Shown: in pieces, positions 1 through 7,116 of the stretch
Position numbering within the stretch: the stretch's first letter is position 1
How the letters are laid out: each line of letters starts with the position of its first letter
Assembly (NCBI GenBank): GCA_041661625.1
Contig: JBAZUB010000004.1
Span: 1 to 37,930 of the forward strand
Length of the DNA stretch: 37,930 nucleotides
Source: Patescibacteria group bacterium
Lineage (GTDB): Bacteria > Patescibacteriota > Patescibacteriia > JAHIZJ01
Direction of reading: 5' to 3'
Notes under the pieces: model-generated
Told to the model about the DNA's origin: nothing
Seen by the model: the letters and a program-made list of their open reading frames with translations, nothing else
Database searches by the model: none
Translations under genes and position numbers: made by a program

Positions 1-127
1 GAGGATTGGGCGGACGCACCGGAGAACTACAAGATATTAATAGAGCAAATTCGCAATTATCCGCAATCGAAAAAAGATGGACCTGACGCACTTCAGGGCG
101 CTCGAAAGCGGCTTAACAAAAGCGGAG
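1..127. repeat. Left copy of 127-bp terminal direct repeat (circular-assembly overlap)
   Basis: Bases 1-127 are identical to bases 37804-37930. A single exact repeat at both contig ends, lying inside one continuous terminase reading frame, is what an assembler leaves when it closes a circular or circularly permuted genome; 127 is also a common maximum k-mer length. I read it as an assembly overlap, not a biological terminal repeat. Confidence 0.93.
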
Positions 128-141
128 CGCAAATACGATGA
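1..141 (+). CDS. terL: Terminase large subunit, C-terminal end (gene continues from the right end of the window)
   Basis: This is the 3' end of the gene that begins at 36529. The frame is open from base 1 and stops at TGA 139-141, ending in SGAQIR. It contains the C-terminal motif KKDGPDAL, which matches the last acidic nuclease motif of terminase large subunits (usually DD..DA). The stop overlaps the portal start as ATGA at 138-141, so the two genes are translationally coupled. Bases 1-127 duplicate 37804-37930; only 128-141 add new sequence to the protein, for a joined length of 471 residues. Confidence 0.9.
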   Translation, partial: EDWADAPENYKILIEQIRNYPQSKKDGPDALQGARKRLNKSGAQIR

Positions 142-2279
142 GACGCAAAACATCCCCCCTAACTAAGCAAGTGGCAGAACTGCGCCGGGAACTGCAGTCT
201 GTCTACAAGGCCAATGAGGCCCGCCACTTTGTAGGCAACCCGTTTAACTACAGCCGTGAAAGCCAGTTCGCGCCCACATCTAAGACTGAAGATTACTTAC
301 AGCTCTATGAGACTTACGCCCATGTCTTTGCTTGTGTTGACGCCATATCCCGCAACTGCGCCAAGCTGCCCCTGCGCCTGTATAAACTGACAACCAGGTC
401 AAGCACTAAGGACCGGCGCGGGGAAGAGATAACCATGGGTGATGTGTGGAACCTGTTCAATCAGCCTAACCCATATTGCAGCGGTTACGGGCTTATCTAT
501 TCGACCGTGGCCTATCTCAAGCTCACGGGAAACGCATATCTTGAGAAGGTGGGGGCTAAGACCATCCGCGAACTCTGGACCCTGCGCCCTGATTGGATGA
601 AGATACGGGCGGACGCTAAGAACCTAATAGCGGGTTATGAGTACACGGTTGACGGGTCAATGATTAAGTACGCGCCCGAGGAAGTCCTGCGCTTCAAGAC
701 CTTCCACCCCCGTTCCGAGATATACGGCATGGCGGTCATGTCTCCGGCACAGCAGAGCATCATTACGGACCTTTACGCGGCCAAGTATTCCAAGCTGTTC
801 TTTAAGCAGGGCGGACACCTTAACTGGTATGTCAGTGTCAAGGAAGAGATGGACAATGAGTCATACAAGCGCATGGAGCAGCAGGCGCGGACCAAGTGGG
901 GCGGCATAGAGAACGCCCATGTCCCGGCCATTCTTGACCAAGGCGCGGAGATTAAGGAACTGGGCGGTAACCCTGATAACAAGGTGCTGCTACCACAGAA
1001 GACCCTTAGCCGCGATGAAGTCTGTGAGGTCTTCGGGGTGCCTGCCCTTATGCTTGGCCTGCCCAATGAGACGCACTACAATAACGCCGAAGCTCAAAAG
1101 GTTTTCTTTTGGGAAGAGACCATTCAGCCATTCATGGGCGAGTTGGTTGCTACCATTAACCGTGACCTGTTATGGCCTATCGGTATTGAGATGGAGGCGG
1201 ATTACTCTAAGGTGAGCGTCCTGCAGCCGGATTATAATACCAAGGCGATGACGGCTAAGACGCTTGTTGATGGCCGCATTATGACGCCCAATGAAGTGCG
1301 GGAAAAGTTTCTTGAGATGGACCCGCTGCCCGGTGGTGATGAGTTCTATGTCCCGCCCACGCCCGCACCTTTCGGCGGCCTTGGTCTTGATGATGAGGAG
1401 ACAGCACAGGACAAGGATGATAAAACAACCGTACCCGCTGCCGTGCCTACAGAGAAGCCCGTTGAAAAGGCCAAGCGCAAGCCCCGCAAGCCACGCGAGG
1501 AAATGGCTAAGGCCATCGTTAATCACCGGGCCACTGTTGCCGCCTATGCCTATGACGCTATCTATCAGGTTATTGATAAGGCTTATGTGGCCTATGCGGA
1601 CGCGGTTCACGGCGTGATTGGAACCAATGTTAAGAAGGTTGCCTTTATCAAGTTAGACCTTGTAACAGAGGCCATCGCATCCCTTGACCCCGTTACCATG
1701 AAGCTGGCCGAAGACCTGCTAAAGGTTGAAAATGGCTTGCTTGATAAGATTATCAGGGCCGAATACCAACGAGTCAAAGACTTCGCACCTGAAAAGGCTA
1801 TTGCCGCTGATATTGAAAGCCAGGTATCCAAGCACCTAGACCGCATCGTTAAGGCCAGCGTTAAGGCCGTGAGCGAGACGGTTATCGACCGGGTTACAAA
1901 GCACCTTGAGGATGGCATAGCATCCGGTCAGACCGCCGCTGAACTAGGCCGGGATATTCAGGACTTGCTTGGCAAGGACACGGCGCAGGCGCAGACCATA
2001 GCGCGGACTGAGACCCTGAAGTATACAGAGACTAGCCGGTATGAAACCCTTACCGCGATGGGGTTTGAGGAGAAGGAATGGATACATTCAGAGCATAGCA
2101 ACGCCCGCCCCGGTCATGAAGCCCTTAACGGAACGGTGGTTAAGCTAGGCGAATACTTTGTAGACCCCGTGACCGGTGATAAGCTCATGTTCCCCGGTGA
2201 CCCTAACGCGCCCGTAGGGGCCGTTGCAAATTGTGGGTGCACCTTCGTTGAATACGTCAAGGAAGCGGTGGAGGAATAA
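138..2279 (+). CDS. Portal protein fused to a MuF-type minor head protein
   Basis: The protein has 713 residues, much longer than a usual HK97-type portal (about 400-450). Residues about 50-410 look like the portal: an N-terminal stretch with YAHVFACVDAISRNCAKLPL and a central region that would form the DNA-entry ring. A charged, Lys/Pro-rich linker follows at about 430-460, then a helical segment, then a C-terminal domain at about 615-708. That domain has the signature of Mu gpF/SPP1 gp7 head morphogenesis proteins: ARTET, W.HSEHSNARPGHEALNG, FPGDPNAPVGAVANCGC. It follows the large terminase (ATGA overlap) and overlaps the protease start by one base. In most phages portal and MuF protein are separate genes; here they are one chain, so the minor protein would be present in portal stoichiometry unless it is cleaved. 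Portal and MuF assignments rest on motif recognition and gene order. Confidence 0.88.
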   Translation: MRRKTSPLTKQVAELRRELQSVYKANEARHFVGNPFNYSRESQFAPTSKTEDYLQLYETYAHVFACVDAISRNCAKLPLRLYKLTTRSSTKDRRGEEITMGDVWNLFNQPNPYCSGYGLIYSTVAYLKLTGNAYLEKVGAKTIRELWTLRPDWMKIRADAKNLIAGYEYTVDGSMIKYAPEEVLRFKTFHPRSEIYGMAVMSPAQQSIITDLYAAKYSKLFFKQGGHLNWYVSVKEEMDNESYKRMEQQARTKWGGIENAHVPAILDQGAEIKELGGNPDNKVLLPQKTLSRDEVCEVFGVPALMLGLPNETHYNNAEAQKVFFWEETIQPFMGELVATINRDLLWPIGIEMEADYSKVSVLQPDYNTKAMTAKTLVDGRIMTPNEVREKFLEMDPLPGGDEFYVPPTPAPFGGLGLDDEETAQDKDDKTTVPAAVPTEKPVEKAKRKPRKPREEMAKAIVNHRATVAAYAYDAIYQVIDKAYVAYADAVHGVIGTNVKKVAFIKLDLVTEAIASLDPVTMKLAEDLLKVENGLLDKIIRAEYQRVKDFAPEKAIAADIESQVSKHLDRIVKASVKAVSETVIDRVTKHLEDGIASGQTAAELGRDIQDLLGKDTAQAQTIARTETLKYTETSRYETLTAMGFEEKEWIHSEHSNARPGHEALNGTVVKLGEYFVDPVTGDKLMFPGDPNAPVGAVANCGCTFVEYVKEAVEE

Positions 2280-3280
2280 TGAAAACCCTAATCGCCAAAT
2301 ATGCCGCGCTCCTTGACGCGCCTATCACGCCCGAGGCTATGCTTGAACTCAAGGCAACCCGTGACACCCTGGCTTCAGACAAGGGCGTGGTCCTGACCAA
2401 GTTTGAAAACCCCCGGCTCCATTTCCTTGATGGGCGTGTGTCATGGGCTGATATCGCGCCTGCCGTTGATAGCAAGGTTGAGGTCAATCTGGTTGTCATG
2501 GATAAGGAAACTATCCCGGCCATCAAGGGCTTCAAGAAGTATGTCCTTGGCTATGCCGTTGATAGCACTAAACCATTTGAAGGCGATAACATCGAGGCGC
2601 TTGTTACAACCATCATACCCGATACGGACTACAAGGTCGGTTCTATACTGGCCGTAAAGACAGGGGGCGTTAGACCTATAAGGGCTGACGGCCACTTTAA
2701 GGTTGAGATTGACCCGCCCCTAACCTTCACGGCCAAGAAAGATAAACTCAACTGCGCTAAGGAAATCATCCGCAAGGCGTTCAAGGCCGAGGCGCTTGAG
2801 ATGGATAAGGCGATGGCCGTTGACTTGTGCGTGTCCAAGGTGCTTAAGTTCGACCTCGATGCGTATTATGGGGTAGGCGTGGACAAGGCCGTGAAGTTCT
2901 GCAAGGCTATGGACTTCATGAAAGAGGGGATTGTTTACGGCATAGTCTACCCTGTGAATGAAGTTGATACGGACGGTGACTATGCTACACCCGAAGAGGT
3001 ACAAAAGGCTGCATGGCGTTTCATGGAGGATTTCCAAGCCTTCAACTTCATGCACTCTGAACCTCTCACAGCCCAGGATGTCACACTAGTTGAAAGCGCC
3101 ACGGCGATGGCTGATATCAAAGACCTTGGCATTAAGAAGGGAGATTGGTATATCGCCGTCCGCGTGCGTAATGATGAACTCAAGGACAAGATTTTAAAGG
3201 GTGAGATTACCGGCTTCAGCATGGAGGGCAGCGCGCAGCCCGGTAAACCAATCCCTGAACTTGAAAGGATGAAACAATGA
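2279..3280 (+). CDS. XkdF-like phage serine protease (prohead maturation protease)
   Basis: The protein has 333 residues. Residues about 210-325 resemble the XkdF-type putative phage serine protease: GIVYGIVYPVNEVDTDGDYA, then AAWRFMEDFQAFNFMHS, KGDWYIAVRV and ITGFSMEGSA. These proteases trim the scaffold and capsid inside the procapsid. The first 200 residues are a separate region I do not recognise; they include VNLVVMDKETIPAIKGFKKY and may be an adaptor. The start overlaps the portal stop and the stop overlaps the next gene as ATGA, so the head genes are tightly coupled. The match is convincing for the C-terminal part; the N-terminal role is unknown. Confidence 0.8.
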   Translation: MKTLIAKYAALLDAPITPEAMLELKATRDTLASDKGVVLTKFENPRLHFLDGRVSWADIAPAVDSKVEVNLVVMDKETIPAIKGFKKYVLGYAVDSTKPFEGDNIEALVTTIIPDTDYKVGSILAVKTGGVRPIRADGHFKVEIDPPLTFTAKKDKLNCAKEIIRKAFKAEALEMDKAMAVDLCVSKVLKFDLDAYYGVGVDKAVKFCKAMDFMKEGIVYGIVYPVNEVDTDGDYATPEEVQKAAWRFMEDFQAFNFMHSEPLTAQDVTLVESATAMADIKDLGIKKGDWYIAVRVRNDELKDKILKGEITGFSMEGSAQPGKPIPELERMKQ

Positions 3281-3597
3281 AACCTTATCCCAATTATAAG
3301 GGCAATAACTTAACGGACATAGTGCCGCGAAAGATTGCGCTTGTGACAGAGGGAGCTAATAAAAAGAAGTTCTGTTTGTTTAAACTCAAAGAAAAAGGAA
3401 ATCCCACAATGGAAAAGACCGAACTGGATACCATCGTATCCGAAGTGGTCAAGGCCATTCAGCCCATGCTGACCGACCTTACCGCAAAGACCGACGCCAT
3501 CGCTAAGATGGTCAAACCCGAAGACAAAGACCCCGAACTCACCGATGAGCAGGTTAAGGCACAGGTTGCCGCCGCTCTTGCCAAGGAAGGAAACTAA
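3277..3597 (+). CDS. Protease-tail/scaffold protein (full-length form)
   Basis: The protein has 106 residues. Its N-terminal 44 residues contain VPRKIALVTEGANKKKFCLF, a pattern usually found at the C-terminus of XkdF-like proteases, so this gene may be a split-off continuation of the protease. The rest is an acidic, helix-rich segment (TELDTIVSEVVKAIQPML, then a Glu/Lys/Ala-rich tail) typical of scaffolding proteins. A strong Shine-Dalgarno site (GAAAGGA) precedes ATG 3277. It sits between protease and capsid, where scaffolds are encoded. An internal start at 3409 probably makes a shorter scaffold-only product. Confidence 0.7.
   Translation: MKPYPNYKGNNLTDIVPRKIALVTEGANKKKFCLFKLKEKGNPTMEKTELDTIVSEVVKAIQPMLTDLTAKTDAIAKMVKPEDKDPELTDEQVKAQVAAALAKEGN
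3409..3597 (+). CDS. Nested scaffold product from an internal start
   Basis: In the same frame as the 3277 gene, ATG 3409 is preceded by AAAGGA at 3394-3399 with a 9-base spacer, a better-than-average ribosome binding site inside a coding region. It would yield 62 residues starting MEKTELDTIVSEV, which is only the helical scaffold part. Nested scaffolds made from the 3' end of protease genes are known from lambda Nu3 and relatives. Expression is inferred from the site only. Confidence 0.55.
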   Translation: MEKTELDTIVSEVVKAIQPMLTDLTAKTDAIAKMVKPEDKDPELTDEQVKAQVAAALAKEGN

Positions 3598-3598
3598 C

Positions 3599-4822
3599 AT
3601 GAAACAGTCCGAACTCAACAAAATGCTTGAGGGTATCTCTACCCGTAAGGCTCGCTTTTCAGTGGGCGAAAATCGCGGTCCTGAGACCATGACCGAACTG
3701 CATAAGGGCAGCGTCACGGGTGAAGACCGCTATGCTCGCGCCATCAAAAAAATTCAGGTTGACAGCGATAAGCTGCTCCTGACTTCCAAGTCTACCGGCA
3801 TCCCGGTTGAGAAGCTGAACGCGTATGCAGGTTTCAAGCGCTTCATCGAGGATGATAGTGAACTTAAGAAGGTCATGACTGACACCACCCAGTCCAACTG
3901 GATTCCCTCCAATTTCAGCGCGGATTTCGTTGATGCTGTCGGCCTTGAACTCAAGGTAGCGGCCCTGTTCCCTGAGGTTCAAATGACCTCTCCGACTCAG
4001 TACTTCAGCATCAAGACTGATTTCAGCACGGCCTATACCAAGACTGAAGGTTCTGACGCGACTGCTTCACCGAACATTACGGACCAGAAAGGCACCCTCA
4101 CGGCTAAGGTTATCGCGGTCTATCAGACCATCAGCGATGAGCTTGACCAGGACGCGGCCTTTGCTCAGGCTCCCATGCTGCGCAATGACTGCATCACGGC
4201 CATCGGGCGCGGTATCGAGAACGCCATTATCAACGGTGACTCTTCGACTACCCACCTTGACACGGATGTTACGCTGGCCTACGATGTGCGCCATGCCTGG
4301 CAGGGCTTGCGGCGTTATGCTTACGCTAACTCCCTGACCACCGACCTGTCCACCTTCAACGCTGACACCGTGACAGCCCTCCTGGGCAGCATGGGCGTTT
4401 ATGGCGCGGACCCTTCACAGATTGCCGTTATCGTTGGTACGGGTGGCCGTATCAAGCTGCTGAACCTCAAGGACAACCAGAATAACCGCGTTTACCTTGA
4501 GTACGGTACGCCCGGCGCTATGAATGTGGCAATGGTTCCCGGTGGTGTCGGCAAACTGGCCGGTTGCGATGTGTTGGTTTCCGAGTTCTGCCGCGAGAAC
4601 CTGAACGCGTCAGGCTTCTATGACAGCACCGTGGCTACCAAGAAGTCGCTCCTGTTCGTTCGTAAGGATGGATGGGTTCGTGGCATGAGCCGGAACATGA
4701 CGGTTGAAACCGACCGTGATATCGTTGCGCAGTATACCAAGCTGGTGGTTTCCACCCGCATGGCTTTCGCGCCCCGTTATTACACCGGCGAAACCACCAC
4801 TTGGCTCGGATACAACATCTAA
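3599..4822 (+). CDS. Major capsid protein (HK97 fold)
   Basis: The frame is open upstream, but ATG 3599 is chosen because AAGGAAGGA lies just before it; the protein is then 407 residues. The first about 100 residues are charged and helical, like a delta domain that the protease may remove. The body from WIPSNFSADFVDAVGLELKV onward has the features of HK97-type capsids: an N-arm, a long IGRGIENAIINGDSS helix, a middle strand region (AYDVRHAWQGLRRYA) and a C-terminal VVSTRMAFAPRYYTGETTTW. Position after protease and scaffold fits. No decoration protein gene follows; instead a hairpin and a glycosyltransferase-fusion gene do. Confidence 0.9.
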   Translation: MKQSELNKMLEGISTRKARFSVGENRGPETMTELHKGSVTGEDRYARAIKKIQVDSDKLLLTSKSTGIPVEKLNAYAGFKRFIEDDSELKKVMTDTTQSNWIPSNFSADFVDAVGLELKVAALFPEVQMTSPTQYFSIKTDFSTAYTKTEGSDATASPNITDQKGTLTAKVIAVYQTISDELDQDAAFAQAPMLRNDCITAIGRGIENAIINGDSSTTHLDTDVTLAYDVRHAWQGLRRYAYANSLTTDLSTFNADTVTALLGSMGVYGADPSQIAVIVGTGGRIKLLNLKDNQNNRVYLEYGTPGAMNVAMVPGGVGKLAGCDVLVSEFCRENLNASGFYDSTVATKKSLLFVRKDGWVRGMSRNMTVETDRDIVAQYTKLVVSTRMAFAPRYYTGETTTWLGYNI

Positions 4823-4842
4823 GGAGACATCCCTAACCTCGG

Positions 4843-4869
4843 ATAGGGGGGAAGTAACTAACCCCCTAT
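4843..4869 (+). terminator. Hairpin after the capsid gene (attenuator or mRNA-processing site)
   Basis: ATAGGGGG at 4843-4850 pairs perfectly with CCCCCTAT at 4862-4869 around an 11-base loop. Only a weak T-rich stretch follows, so a full terminator is unlikely; a stem that partly reduces downstream transcription or protects the capsid mRNA 3' end fits better. An orphan Shine-Dalgarno-like AAGGAG overlaps the capsid stop region at 4821-4826 and has no start codon after it. Confidence 0.5.
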
Positions 4870-4878
4870 TACTTTACC

Positions 4879-5700
4879 ATGATACAAGGCGTGATGATAT
4901 TCTACGATGACGGCCCGGAACTCTTAGAGAGGGCGCTTACCTCTTTAAAGAAGGTGACTGACCGGGTGTTAGCCGTGGACGGGGCATATAGGGAATTTCC
5001 GCATAAGGATTTTCTTAGCAAGAAAGAGAACCGCAAGATAGCCAAGGCGCTTGCCGATGAAGTTATCACACCTGATAAGGAGTGGTATGATGAGCCGACA
5101 AAAAGAAACGCATACCTCACGCTCAAAAGCGAAAAAGACTACTACCTCATGCTCGACGCGGATGAAGAAATTATTGGGCGAAAGCCTGAACGATGCGTGC
5201 ATCCGTGCTACAGGGTTTCGCTATCTACATTCCGTAGCGAACAATGGCTACCCGCTTACTACAACCGGCTCTTCAGGCATCACGAAGGGATGCGTTACCA
5301 CCTCACCCATAACAACCTCGTCACGCCCGCAGGCATAGCGCTTGCCCTGCCGGATAGCCATATCCCTATCTGTGAGGATGTGACTATTAAGCATTACCCC
5401 GGCGAAAGGTCAAATGAGCGGCAGGCGGAAGACGCGGTATTTGAGGGGCGCAAAGAAGAGCGCCTGATAGTCCTGCCGGTCATGCAGGCAACGCCTGACA
5501 GCACAGTCAAGGGTACGCCCATGCAGGTTAGATACATAGCCGCTGCGCCCTATCGCGGATTTGATGACGTTAACGGGCAGTCGGTTAACCTGAACTGCCG
5601 ACAGGGTGACTTAGTTTATATCAGCCGCGAGAAGTGGGCGCAATTACAGGCAGATTTCAAGGGGTCATGGGTGCTTATCAAGGAGATAGACAATGGCTGA
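4879..5700 (+). CDS. GT2-like glycosyltransferase fused to a small phage head-type domain
   Basis: The protein has 273 residues. Residues 1-about 175 look like a family-2, GT-A fold glycosyltransferase: first strand IQGVMIFYDD, LLERALTSLKKVTDRVLAVD, and the metal/nucleotide-sugar motif LDADEE with D93-x-D95. A charged linker follows. Residues about 216-269 (VRYIAAAPYRGFDD, then REKWAQLQADFKGSWVLI) match the C-terminal domain of the glycosyltransferase at 18090-19670 and resemble short phage proteins usually encoded between capsid and connector genes. The N-terminal part would transfer a sugar; the C-terminal part may anchor it to the capsid. No good ribosome site precedes ATG 4879, and 4891 is a possible alternative start. 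A second start at 5521 could give the small domain alone. Acceptor and sugar are unknown. Confidence 0.75.
   Translation: MIQGVMIFYDDGPELLERALTSLKKVTDRVLAVDGAYREFPHKDFLSKKENRKIAKALADEVITPDKEWYDEPTKRNAYLTLKSEKDYYLMLDADEEIIGRKPERCVHPCYRVSLSTFRSEQWLPAYYNRLFRHHEGMRYHLTHNNLVTPAGIALALPDSHIPICEDVTIKHYPGERSNERQAEDAVFEGRKEERLIVLPVMQATPDSTVKGTPMQVRYIAAAPYRGFDDVNGQSVNLNCRQGDLVYISREKWAQLQADFKGSWVLIKEIDNG
5521..5700 (+). CDS. Possible internal product: stand-alone small phage domain
   Basis: ATG 5521 is in frame with the 4879 gene and is preceded by AAGGG at 5509-5513 with a 7-base spacer. It would give 59 residues starting MQVRYIAAAPYRGF, exactly the conserved C-terminal domain. The boundary suggests an ancestral small head gene to which a glycosyltransferase was joined upstream. 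Whether the site is used is unproven. Confidence 0.35.
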   Translation: MQVRYIAAAPYRGFDDVNGQSVNLNCRQGDLVYISREKWAQLQADFKGSWVLIKEIDNG

Positions 5701-6274
5701 ATTTGTTAGCCTGGCCTCAATCAATGCAACCAGTATTCAGACCTATCTGAATGATACCACTATCAGCGCAGACCTGATTAATGCTCACCTGTTAGGGGCG
5801 CGGTCATTTGTTGAGGAATATTGCAGGCATGATTTTCTGTCCACCACACGGACGGCAGAGAAGCCCCTGATTGATAAGAATACATCGGTATTCTACCTTA
5901 AGAACTGGCCGGTTGCAAGCATTACCTCGCTTGTTGAAAACGGCAATACCCTTGTGGAGGATACGGACTTTTACATTGACAAAGACACTGGCAGGGTTGA
6001 GAAGATAGCGTCTACCGATATCCTTAACCCTGACCGTGATGTCTCCTATTGGTCCACGGAGCGGGCGGCGGTGGTGGTTACCTATGTAGGCGGGGAAGCC
6101 ATTACCGATGACGTTATCATGGCCGTTAAAGAGATAGCGGCTATCAGGGCAGGCGTCAAGCGGCGGACCTATACGGACGGCGAAGGCGTTGAGCGGGCCA
6201 CCACCATGAACAGCATCCCGAAGGACATCATGGATGTGCTTAACCGGCACAGGCACAGGCAGTATATTTTATGA
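5693..6274 (+). CDS. Head-tail connector protein (gp6-like)
   Basis: The protein has 193 residues. The N-terminal helical part (INAHLLGARSFVEEYCRHDF), the strands FYLKNWPVASITSLVENGN and DFYIDKDTGRV, and the late helix VKEIAAIRAGVK are the usual layout of gp6/gp15-type adaptors that sit under the portal ring. The Shine-Dalgarno AAGGAG precedes ATG 5693, inside the end of the glycosyltransferase gene (8-base overlap), and the stop overlaps the next start as ATGA-type coupling. Confidence 0.78.
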   Translation: MAEFVSLASINATSIQTYLNDTTISADLINAHLLGARSFVEEYCRHDFLSTTRTAEKPLIDKNTSVFYLKNWPVASITSLVENGNTLVEDTDFYIDKDTGRVEKIASTDILNPDRDVSYWSTERAAVVVTYVGGEAITDDVIMAVKEIAAIRAGVKRRTYTDGEGVERATTMNSIPKDIMDVLNRHRHRQYIL

Positions 6275-6750
6275 TTGAAGTAAAAGTCATTCCTGACCCT
6301 GCCTTTCTTGACCTTGCCGAAAGGCTTAAGGTGGGCTTACTGCCCGTTATCGACAAGGAGACGCGCCTTACTACTGGCTATGCCAAGCGATTGATAATCA
6401 GGTCAACGGCTAGAGGCAGGACCGGACTAACGCAGGGCATGTGGAAAACAGAGAAGATAACCGAAGGCGTTTACAGGATATACAACCTGTTCAAGCACGT
6501 TGCTTTCCTTGAATACGGAACCGGCATCTATGGCCCCTTCAAGCGGTGGATTAGACCTAAGACGGCCATGTTCTTGCACTTCCCGATATGGTCGGCTAAT
6601 ACAATCACCGGATGGGTGCGGACGCTCAAGGTTGCCGGTATGCCTAAGCAACCCATGATTGCACCTAATAAGGATAAGATTATCAATGACCTTCGCATCC
6701 GCATATCCAACGCCATCAAGCGGCTGACCGCTGCGACAGGTGGTAAATAA
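6271..6750 (+). CDS. Head-tail joining / tail completion protein (HK97 gp10-like)
   Basis: The protein has 159 residues. It shows the HK97 gp10-like pattern: an early helix, GRTGLTQGMWKTEKI, HVAFLEYGTGIYGPF, IRPKTAMFLHFP and a late WVRTLKVAGMPKQPMI segment, followed by a basic helical tail. These proteins form the neck that joins connector and tail. Its TAA shares one base with ATG 6750, the start of a now truncated reading frame. Confidence 0.8.
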   Translation: MIEVKVIPDPAFLDLAERLKVGLLPVIDKETRLTTGYAKRLIIRSTARGRTGLTQGMWKTEKITEGVYRIYNLFKHVAFLEYGTGIYGPFKRWIRPKTAMFLHFPIWSANTITGWVRTLKVAGMPKQPMIAPNKDKIINDLRIRISNAIKRLTAATGGK

Positions 6751-6794
6751 TGGCCCTTGACCGCGTTGCAGCAATAAGGAGGTTTCATGGCTGA
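6750..6794 (+). pseudogene. Truncated start of a former tail-completion gene
   Basis: A 14-codon frame, MALDRVAAIRRFHG, begins in a TAATG overlap with the previous gene, exactly where the next neck gene should start, and then stops. Its stop lies beyond a strong ribosome site (AAGGAGG) used by the 6787 gene. The tail-completion-like domain that ought to follow is found about 1.8 kb later at the C-terminus of the 7116-9038 protein. I infer that foreign sequence was inserted into this gene. Confidence 0.4.
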
Positions 6795-7116
6795 TTTCGA
6801 TTATACCGGCGCTCGCAAACAGGCCGCATATCTGACCGCCCTTTGTGACGCTCACGATGCCGTTGTCGCCGGAAAAGCCTTGAAAGAGGACGAACCGAAG
6901 GAAACGCTTGAGGCGCAGAAAATCTCCGCTTCAAATATCGCCCTTGCCGGTTCATCCGCAAAGGCTGAAATCCTCGGCACACTGTCCGCCGCCCCCTCAA
7001 TGAAAACAGATGACCTCGTGAAAATCGGCATGGAGACGAAATACGCGGAGGCCGTCATGATTGAGGCCGCAACAATTCGCGCCGATGCTCTCGCACTACG
7101 GGAGGTTAAACCGTAA
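6787..7116 (+). CDS. Unknown protein, 109 residues, in the inserted segment
   Basis: I do not recognise this protein. It is soluble, Ala-rich (about one residue in five) and probably all helical, with a repeated S/A-rich centre (ASNIALAGSSAKAEILGTL). It has a near-perfect AAGGAGG site and its stop overlaps ATG 7116 (TAATG). Codon choice here and in the first two thirds of the next gene looks different from the neighbouring head genes, in line with recent acquisition. It may be a partner of the lectin-like protein that follows. Confidence 0.65.
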   Translation: MADFDYTGARKQAAYLTALCDAHDAVVAGKALKEDEPKETLEAQKISASNIALAGSSAKAEILGTLSAAPSMKTDDLVKIGMETKYAEAVMIEAATIRADALALREVKP

